Shown here piece by piece: positions 52,279 to 60,800 of a stretch of DNA of 64,000 nt. The translations under genes were made by a program, and so were the position numbers. Every line of letters starts with the position of its first letter. The first letter of the stretch is position 1. Below the pieces are notes generated by a model that was given only the letters and a program-made list of their open reading frames with translations, searched no databases and was not told the DNA's origin. Location: positions 806,001 to 870,000 of the forward strand of contig NZ_CP066776.1 in assembly GCF_010681825.2 (NCBI RefSeq), written 5' to 3'. This DNA is from Sulfuriroseicoccus oceanibius (GTDB taxonomy: Bacteria > Verrucomicrobiota > Verrucomicrobiia > Verrucomicrobiales > SLCJ01).

Positions 52279-54321
52279 ATGGATAAAAGTAGCTGGATGA
52301 GCAAAGTTCTCGATTACGCAGGCCAGGCATTGACGATGCTTGGCTTTCTTTTTGTCGCGGTGCTTGGTACGGCGGACAACGTTCCCATGGCGTTTCCCGG
52401 CGTGTCCGTGATGGGGCTTGGGGCCGTGCTGACGGTTGCCGGATGGGGTCTGCGTGAGCGCGGGAGAATCCGCTGGGGCAGCGTGCTGCTGGCATTTGCC
52501 GGGGTGGGGGTGCTTGGGTGTTTTCTGTGGAGGGCGATGATGTCGCCGGTAGCGCATTTCGCCCAGCTTGATGTGGCGTTGATTGCTGCGTTGGCGGCGG
52601 GATTGGTGGTGATAGTTTTTGGTCGCTGGCCGGTGAACCTTCGTTGGTTCGGAGCGCTTCTGTCGTTACTGACCTTGGTCAATTTGTGGATCGCCGTGGT
52701 TCAAGTGGTTGTCGAACCGGGGTACGCGCCGTGGGCCTCACTCGGCTTGGAGCGGCCGCTGGACAACCCGCAGGCATCCGGATTCTTCTTCCATCAGAAC
52801 CCATTCGGTGCGTTCTCTGCGGCAGCGGGGCTGCTACTGCTGGGAATGGCGCGCGCCAAGATCGGAACCGGCTTCGAACGTGCGGTCCACGGATTGGGCT
52901 CGCTGGCTGCTTTTGTCGGCGTTTACCTCTCATTCTCCCGTGCGGCGATGCTTGGTGCGGTGGTCGGGCTGGCTGTGATGGCGGCGGTGGTGGGTGTGAC
53001 TGCTGTGATGCGTCGCCGGATGTCCGGCCCTCGGCGGGCGGCGGTGATGGCCGGTGTGGTGCTTGCTTTGGCAGGCATCGGCTACGGTGCGATGTGGGGG
53101 GCGGAAAGGATTATCAGCCATCGTTGGGGCGATCGAACCGGGCTCGAGCAGCTGGGTAAACTGGATAGTCGCGGCGATTCCTGGCGGCTGGCGATGGATG
53201 TGTTTCAGGGCAGTCCCGTCGTGGGTGAGGGCAGCCGTGGATTCCAAGATCGGCAGTACGACTACTGGGCGGCGGACGCCTACTCGCTCGAGGCTGACTA
53301 CCACTACGCGCATAACGAGTACCTGCAGGTGTTGTCCGACTATGGGCTCGTGGGTGGCTTGTTGTTGTTGTTGGCGATGGCTGCGCTCGGGATTCGCGCA
53401 GTCGTGTTGATTGGGCGTGGGGCCAGGGCCGAGAAGGAGGCTCCGGCAATGCCTCTGGTCTGGCGCGGTGCATTTGCCGGGTTGTGTGCGCTGGCAGCGG
53501 ACGCGGTATTCAGTTTCAACCTGCACTTCGTACCAGTCGCGGCGTTGGCCGGGGTGATGCTCGGCGTGATGATGCGCAATTTGGCACCAACCTCTAGCGG
53601 CGGAGCTCGGCAGGTGGTTCGAAAACCGGATGTGATGGCTGCCGTAGCATGGGGTGGTCTGTTGGTGGTGTCGGTCGCTTCGGTGATCGCCGTGGTGAAG
53701 CCGGTGGCCGGATCGTGGTGGCGTTGGCAGTTGGCCGAGCCAATGGTGGCTGATGGTTCGCTCGGTGATCTCGATCAAGTCACACTCGCGCGTGAGCTGT
53801 ATGCGGAGTCTGGTGATTATTGGTCGTCTTTGCGAATGGGAGAGGTTGCTTGGCGGGTCGCACGTTCTGATCGGTTGGAGTGGAGCGACCGGAAAGCGTT
53901 GGCTGAAGAGGCCCTGGAGGCCTACGCCGCGGCGGCGGATGTGTGGCCTGCGGATCCATTGCCACATGGAAAGCAGGCGGAGATTCTCTTGGCGCTTGGG
54001 CGTTTCGACGAGGCTGAGGCCGTCTATCAAGTGGCGATCGAACGTAGCGGCAATCGTGACCGCTGGTTCACCTACGGCTTCGACCTCGGGTTGCTCTATT
54101 TCACCCGTGCACGGATCGCGATGGAGGACTGCGACCACCACGCCGCGACCTATTGGCTGACCCTTGCCAAAGAGACGCTCGATAGCCAGCCATGGCCGGC
54201 GGTGCCTGAGCGTCGGAAGCAATGGGATGACGCCCGAGCCGCGGTGGATGCCGATATTGCTTTGCTCAAGGGCTTGAAAGAATGGTTCCCCGAGAGCACT
54301 GACGTGCGCCCTCCAGAGTAA
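52279..54321 (+). CDS. O-antigen ligase (Wzy_C) family protein with C-terminal TPR-like region
   Basis: 680 residues. About 11 helices up to residue 475. The Wzy_C hallmark appears as VVGEGSRGFQDRQYDYWAADAYSLEADYHYAHNEYLQVLSDYGLVGGLLLLL, with the periplasmic His-Asn pair expected for catalysis. Residues about 490-680 are helical repeats of TPR character (ALEAYAAAADVWPADPLPHGKQAEILLALGRFDEAEAVYQVAIERSG). The Wzy_C plus TPR fusion is common in polymerases and ligases of exosortase-associated clusters. Last gene of the cluster, before a bidirectional terminator. Confidence 0.88.
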   Translation: MDKSSWMSKVLDYAGQALTMLGFLFVAVLGTADNVPMAFPGVSVMGLGAVLTVAGWGLRERGRIRWGSVLLAFAGVGVLGCFLWRAMMSPVAHFAQLDVALIAALAAGLVVIVFGRWPVNLRWFGALLSLLTLVNLWIAVVQVVVEPGYAPWASLGLERPLDNPQASGFFFHQNPFGAFSAAAGLLLLGMARAKIGTGFERAVHGLGSLAAFVGVYLSFSRAAMLGAVVGLAVMAAVVGVTAVMRRRMSGPRRAAVMAGVVLALAGIGYGAMWGAERIISHRWGDRTGLEQLGKLDSRGDSWRLAMDVFQGSPVVGEGSRGFQDRQYDYWAADAYSLEADYHYAHNEYLQVLSDYGLVGGLLLLLAMAALGIRAVVLIGRGARAEKEAPAMPLVWRGAFAGLCALAADAVFSFNLHFVPVAALAGVMLGVMMRNLAPTSSGGARQVVRKPDVMAAVAWGGLLVVSVASVIAVVKPVAGSWWRWQLAEPMVADGSLGDLDQVTLARELYAESGDYWSSLRMGEVAWRVARSDRLEWSDRKALAEEALEAYAAAADVWPADPLPHGKQAEILLALGRFDEAEAVYQVAIERSGNRDRWFTYGFDLGLLYFTRARIAMEDCDHHAATYWLTLAKETLDSQPWPAVPERRKQWDDARAAVDADIALLKGLKEWFPESTDVRPPE

Positions 54322-54341
54322 GGCGCAGCGCCTCGCGAATA

Positions 54342-54384
54342 CAAAAAACGCCCGGCTCACGAGATTGGTGAGCCGGGCGTTTTT
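54342..54384. terminator. Bidirectional terminator between EPS cluster and recA
   Basis: AAAAACGCCCGGCTCAC (54344-54360) pairs perfectly with GTGAGCCGGGCGTTTTT (54368-54384). Serves the converging O-antigen ligase (+) and recA (-) transcripts. Confidence 0.93.
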
Positions 54385-54402
54385 GTGGGATGAGTCGGGA
54401 GC

Positions 54403-55470
<1,068 letters not shown>

Positions 55471-55537
55471 GGTCGTGATGGTTTGAAATGGGATGTCCGT
55501 GAGTGGAGGGTCCGTGTGTTCGCTCAACGGTGTAGCG

Positions 55538-55551
55538 TGTTCGGATGAACG
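55538..55551 (-). promoter_or_regulatory. LexA-like box 1 upstream of recA
   Basis: TGTTC-GGAT-GAACG: one mismatch to the palindrome TGTTC-N4-GAACA. Its nearest edge is 67 bp upstream of the recA ATG. Confidence 0.65.
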
Positions 55552-55558
55552 GCGCAAG

Positions 55559-55572
55559 CGTTCAATTGAACA
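55559..55572 (-). promoter_or_regulatory. LexA-like box 2 upstream of recA
   Basis: CGTTC-AATT-GAACA: one mismatch to the same palindrome, with the core GTTCAATTGAAC perfectly symmetric. It is exactly 21 bp from box 1, about two helical turns, so two dimers would bind the same DNA face. Confidence 0.65.
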
Positions 55573-55593
55573 GTATTGAAGATTTTTTGAAAA

Positions 55594-57204
55594 TCAGTTC
55601 TTTGGTTTGATCTGTTTGCCATCGAGCGGGCCGTCGTAAAACTGGATTCCAGCGGCTTTCCAGCGGGCTTTGTGATGGTTGAGGCGCTTGGTGAAACTTT
55701 CGAAGTCGCGTTGGTCTGCCGGGCTCCACGCGACTTCGGACAGTGCGGGCATGCGCGGGAAAATACGGGCTTCGAGGTGGTCCATGTTCTGGATGTACTC
55801 GGTCCAGACCGTGCCCTGGACGCCGAGGATCAACGCGCGCTGGGCGTCGTTGGTGGCGACTGATTCCGGTTGGAAGCTGTAGACCTTGGTTGTCGGGGTG
55901 AACCCACCGATCGCCGGTGGCACCGAGTTGTGGTCTTCGGTTTGGTAGTAATCGAAATAGCAATGGGAGTTCGGGCACAGGACGACGGGGTGGCCGTGTT
56001 CCAGCGCGGATTTGGCGAAGTTGGCATCGCGCCAGACCATCACCGCGGCGTCCTCAGGCAGCCCGCCCTCGATGATCTCGTCCCAGCCGATGAGCGTGCG
56101 GCCTTTGCTCTTGAGGTAGGCTTCCATTTGTTTGACGAAGTAGCTTTGCAACGCGTCGCCGTCGGCGAGTCTTTGATCTTTCATCAATCCTGTGCACTTC
56201 GGGCATTCGAGCCACGCGGACTTCGGTACTTCGTCCGCACCAATGTGGATGTACTGCGACGGAAAGAGCTCGAGCACTTCGTCGAGGATGTGCTGGAGGA
56301 ACTCTGTGGTCCCCGGGTTGCCGACGCAGAACACATCCTTGCCACGCAGTCCTTCGGTGAGGATCTCATTGGTCGGGCAGGCGAACTCGGGATGCGCGAC
56401 GAGCACTGCGTACGAGTGGCCGGGCATTTCAATCTCCGGTACCACGGTGATGAAACGTTCTTTGGCGTAGGCGACGATTTCTCTGATCTGATCCTGAGTG
56501 TAATAGCCACCGTAGTCGCCTTGTTGTTGGCCCTTTGGGTTGATCTCTGTGGCTTGCCAGTTCCACGGCTCGGAGGTCTTGTCCTTGCGCCATGCGCCGA
56601 TCTCAGTGAGCTTCGGGTAACGTTTGATCTCGATGCGCCAGCCCGGTCCGTCGACCAAATGCCAGTGGAAGACATTCATTTTGTAGGCCGCCATGTGGTC
56701 GAGGAATCTTTTTACTTCGTCTACCGAGTAGAAGTGGCGTGACACGTCGAGGTGCATCCCGCGCCAGCGGAAACGCGGGGCGTCGGTGATGGTGGTGGCG
56801 GGAATGGTGGCGGCCTCGTCTGCGGAGAAGAGTTGCTTCAGCGATTGGACGCCGTAAAAAACGCCTGCCGCATCAGCGCCGGTGATGGTGATGGTGTGGT
56901 CTCGCGTTTCCAGACGGTAGCCTTCGGCGGGGAGGGTGCCGCTGGTGTCGATGGCGAGAGTGACCTTGGTGGTGGCTGGCGGTTGTTCGGCGTTCGTAGC
57001 TGGGGCGCGTTCGGTGAACCATTGCTCGAGGGATTCTGCGATCGCTTCCAGTTCCGCCGGAGTGGTGACGGTGAGCTTCGAGGTCAGGGGAAATGCGTCG
57101 CCGTGCGTGGTCATCTCCTTTGGTTGGGGGATGATCGATGCAGTGGCAGTGAGTGTGCAAGTGATCCAAAGAGCCGCGAGCGCGGGGAGAATTCGGCCAA
57201 TCAT
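55594..57204 (-). CDS. Secreted beta-N-acetylhexosaminidase (GH20)
   Basis: 536 residues with a signal peptide (ILPALAALWITCTLTATA). GH20b-type N-terminal domain (about 24-140: IIPQPKEMTTHGDAFPLTSKLTV), then the catalytic barrel starting at RFRWRGMHLDVSRHFYSVDEVKRFLDHMAAYKMNVFHWHLVDGPGWRIEIKRYPKLTEIGAWR. The catalytic Asp324-Glu325 pair is in HIGADEVPKSAW. PEIEMPGHSYAVLVAHPEF and LIGWDEIIEGGLPEDAAVMVWR are other family motifs. It removes terminal GlcNAc/GalNAc by substrate-assisted catalysis, complementing the nearby sialidase and fucosidase. Probably periplasmic or extracellular. Confidence 0.95.
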   Translation of the reverse strand: MIGRILPALAALWITCTLTATASIIPQPKEMTTHGDAFPLTSKLTVTTPAELEAIAESLEQWFTERAPATNAEQPPATTKVTLAIDTSGTLPAEGYRLETRDHTITITGADAAGVFYGVQSLKQLFSADEAATIPATTITDAPRFRWRGMHLDVSRHFYSVDEVKRFLDHMAAYKMNVFHWHLVDGPGWRIEIKRYPKLTEIGAWRKDKTSEPWNWQATEINPKGQQQGDYGGYYTQDQIREIVAYAKERFITVVPEIEMPGHSYAVLVAHPEFACPTNEILTEGLRGKDVFCVGNPGTTEFLQHILDEVLELFPSQYIHIGADEVPKSAWLECPKCTGLMKDQRLADGDALQSYFVKQMEAYLKSKGRTLIGWDEIIEGGLPEDAAVMVWRDANFAKSALEHGHPVVLCPNSHCYFDYYQTEDHNSVPPAIGGFTPTTKVYSFQPESVATNDAQRALILGVQGTVWTEYIQNMDHLEARIFPRMPALSEVAWSPADQRDFESFTKRLNHHKARWKAAGIQFYDGPLDGKQIKPKN

Positions 57205-57297
57205 GCCGCAGGCTGGCGGATTCGTCGGATTGGATCAAGTGTTTGTGCGGGGGATTGGACCGCCTCGTAGGAGCTCAGGTGGGTTGTACGGTCCGAT

Positions 57298-57316
57298 CCC
57301 ATGGCGCTGCCATGGG
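57298..57316. repeat. CCCATGG palindrome, copy 2
   Basis: CCCATGGCGCTGCCATGGG. A related copy, CCCATGGGTTTGCCATGGG, lies at 25237-25255; both are preceded by GGTGGGTTGT (25218 and 57278), so they belong to one dispersed repeat. Confidence 0.5.
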
Positions 57317-57346
57317 CTGTGTTGGAGTGCACCTCCGGTGCGGGGA

Positions 57347-57409
57347 GATGTGCGGCTGCGCCGGTTGGGTTGGATTGCCAAGGCGATGCTTGGCGTTCCA
57401 GATGGCGGG
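57347..57409. repeat. 63-bp hairpin repeat, copy 1
   Basis: Starts GATGTGCGGCTG and contains GGATTGCCAAGGCGATGCTT, forming a GCCAAGGC/GCTTGGC-type hairpin, and ends GATGGCGG. Direct repeat of 57653-57715. Confidence 0.7.
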
Positions 57410-57652
57410 CGCTGCGATGGCCTCCGCAGGTCATCGCTCCAGTGCCAGTCCAACGACTACCATTTCCCGCTGGAGCTACGGCACTCCTGCCGTAGAACGT
57501 GAGGCTCCGTTATTTGGTTAGCGCGAGAGCTGTCCTGAATCGGACTCAAGCGGCTGAAAATGGATCCGTGATCATGCACGCGCAGCTCTGGTGAGACGGC
57601 ATTTCTGCTGTCTGGGCGGTGTGGCTTTCGGTTCGGGGTTCACATGATGGAA

Positions 57653-57715
57653 GATGTGCGGCTGTGCCGGATGGGGGTGGATTGCCAAGGCGAGGCTTGG
57701 CGTTCCGGATGGCGG
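57653..57715. repeat. 63-bp hairpin repeat, copy 2
   Basis: Same orientation and about 90 percent similar to copy 1 by eye, with one single-base shift before GGATTGCCAAGGCGAGGCTT. Confidence 0.7.
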
Positions 57716-57814
57716 AGATGGATAATTGGTGTCTTTATGACACCTCTAACGCAGGGGGCGGGAGGATGGTCTTATGGGGTACAGGTCGTTGTCTGATCTT
57801 CTGAGTAGGTTCTT

Positions 57815-60800
57815 ATGAAATTCACCAAATTTGCTGATTCCCGTCGTTGCTTGTGGCGCGCATTTTCCGTCTCGCTTGGGGCGCTTGCTTTGATTGGAGG
57901 AGCTGTCGAGTCGGCGTCGGCGCAGACTACGGTGGCGATTACCAATGGAAGTTTCGAAGACGGGGTGGCCGGGAATGGTGCGCCGTCGGGGTGGGAGCTG
58001 ACACGGGGAGGAACGAATGACCTGGGCGTGGCGACTGGTGGGATAGACGGTTCGCGGATGTTGTGGATGGGGCCGGACACGGCGATTCGCCAGGATTTGG
58101 GCTACACCCTGCAGGCGGGTGAGACCTTGACTTTGCAGTACCGGAGTTCGCGCGGCGCGAACTATGGACGACGGATGCAGTTGTTGGCGAAAGATGGCTC
58201 AAGCTATCAGCTGATGGCAGAGACAACCACGCAGACGGGGAGCGGTAGCTGGCCGAATATCACGCTGGAATACACGGTGGCGGCTGGTTACGCGGGCAAG
58301 GAGTTGGCGCTGCAGATCGTGGGGGATGACACCAACGACCTGAATACGGAAGACTATAATGAGTTTGATCACTTCCGCCTGACGACATCGCGCACCGTGC
58401 TCACGCCGTATGCGTGGTATCGCGCCGATAGCGGGGTGAGTGAGGACGCGGGCGGCGCGGTTTCCAACTGGGCCAACCAAGTCGGGACCGGCGACGACTT
58501 GGGCAATGTGGTCGGGCGCCCGTCGATGGTTGCGCTGTCGCGCAGTGGTGGCGGATCCGCCGAGGTGGTGGCATTCGACGGCAGCTCCTCATTGTGGGCG
58601 CCAACGTCGAGTTGGGGGAGCGTGGATGGCAACCGAACGGTGGTCGTGCATGCGCGGGTCACAGCGGCCCGTGACGGCTTTTTGTTCGACGGTAGTACTG
58701 GTGTCGGATTAACCCGTGCCCAGGTGCGCTCGAACACGTGGCAGGCAGGGGTGGCAAGCTCAGGTGGGTTTGCCAACGCCGATACCGACACGACAGGGGT
58801 CACTCTGAACACGTGGCAGACACACATTTTCACCTACGCCGAATCGGGCGGAAGCACACAAGTCACGCATTACATCGATGGATCCGAGGTGGGAACGCAT
58901 TCGGTGGCGCGGGACGGCGCGCTGGGTGGCTTGATCATCGCGGGCAACGGCGCCGCAGCAGCCACGCTTCCGACCCAGGTGGCCGAGGTTTTGGTGTACA
59001 ACAGCGCACTGAGCGCAAGCGAACGCAGCGAGGTGACGACCGACCTGACCGCGCGTTGGGGGGATCTGATGGACCTGCCTTATGATTATCAATCGGCGGC
59101 GGTGGTGCAGACGTCGGAGGAGATTTCGATCTACGGCATCCACGGGGTGTTGGCGTTGCAGGTGAACTCGACGGGGAATGTCACGCCGTTCAACCTGACC
59201 GGGCTCACATTTGATCTGACGGGAACCACGGATCTCGGCGACATCGAGGACGTGCGATTGTACTCGAGCCCGAGCGCAGGTGCGTTTGATCCGAGCCGCG
59301 CGACCTTGGTGGAAACCCTGACCGGACCATTTGACGGGACTCTGAGCTTTTCCACTCCGGCTCCGGTGGCATCGAATAGCCATCACTTCTGGGTGGCGGT
59401 TAAGTTGAAAGGAACGTCGACTTTGGGCGATGTGCTGGACGGTCGCATCACTGGGTTTTCCATTGATGGAGCGGATGCTGGCAGCTATGTGCCGACGGGA
59501 ATTGATCCGGCGGGCGAGCTGACGGTCAATTCGCAGTTCTTCTCGACAATCGTGCGCAAAGAGGGCGACGACGGATCGCGGAGCTACCGCATTCCGGGCT
59601 TGGCGACCTCGAACGACGGCACGTTGATCGCGGTGTACGACATCCGATGGAATGGCAGCGGTGACCTTCCGGCGAACATTGACGTGGGAGTTTCCCGCTC
59701 GACGGATGGTGGCTTCACCTGGGGGCCAATGATCACGGCGATGGACTTTGATGGCAGCATTGCCGGGTCGAGTGGCAACGGAGTGGGCGATCCGTCCATT
59801 CTCGTGGACCGTGAGACGGGGCGCATTTGGTGTGCGGCGCTGCACTCGTTTGGCAACAATGGCTGGGCGGGATCCGGTCCGGGGCTCACTGCCGAGGAGA
59901 CCGGGCAATTTGTACTAAATTACTCCGACGACGACGGCCTGACCTGGAGCGAGCCGGTTTCGATCACCGAGAGTATCAAGGATCCTGCGTGGCGTTTGTA
60001 TTTCAACGGACCGGGCAAGGGGATCTGTCTGCGCGACGGGACATTGGTTTTCCCAGCCCAGTACCGCGATGAAAGCGGTACGGCGCGCTCGAACTTCATC
60101 TACTCGACCGACAATGGCGCCACTTGGAACCACGGCGCGCCGGCGGTTGCCTCAGGTAGTCCATGGACGACCGAGGCGCAGATGATCGAGTTGGACAACG
60201 GAGATTTGTTGATCACGATGCGCAACCACGCGGGCAATGGCCAGCGGGCGTGGGCGACGTACTCGTGGGATCATGAGACCGAGACCATTGCCGACGGCAC
60301 GTGGAGCGCGATCCGCTACGACCAGACCGATCCGGTGGTGATGGCGTCGATCGAACGCTACAGCTCGACGCTCGACGGAGACCCGTATTCGGGCCTGCTT
60401 TTCGCCAACCCGGACAACAGCAACCGCTCGCGCATGAGCATCCGCCTCAGTTTGGATGAAGGCCAGACCTGGGCGTACAAGCGCAAGATCGATGACCGTC
60501 CGGCGGCGTACTCGTGCATGACGATTCTGCCGGATGGCGATATCGGGATTTTCTACGAGACGGGTGATCAGTCATCGGTAGCGGAGATGCGCTTTTGCCG
60601 GTTCCCGGTCGAGTGGGTGGTGGGCGATCTGACGGTCGACACCGATGGCGATGGGATGCCGGATTTCTATGAGGACACCAATGGCCTCAACAAGAACAGC
60701 GCGGCGGATGCTACGCTCGACGCCGATAGCGACGGGGCGAACAACTTGAACGAATACCTCGCCGGAACGGATCCACAGCAGGCACCGGGCGGTGGCAATC

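Larger units (their letters stand above)
57205..57814. other. Hairpin-rich intergenic region between GH20 and sialidase
   Basis: Between the divergent GH20 and sialidase genes. No gene is supported. It is crowded with inverted repeats: CCCATGGCGCTGCCATGGG at 57298, GCACCTCCGGTGC at 57329, GCCAAGGCGATGCTTGGC at 57377, and a second copy of the last at 57684. Promoters of both genes must lie here, but none is clear to me. Confidence 0.6.

Noticed and set aside
52930-54360. 476-codon minus-strand frame
   Set aside because: Antisense shadow of the O-antigen ligase gene; no family resemblance and it runs into the terminator.
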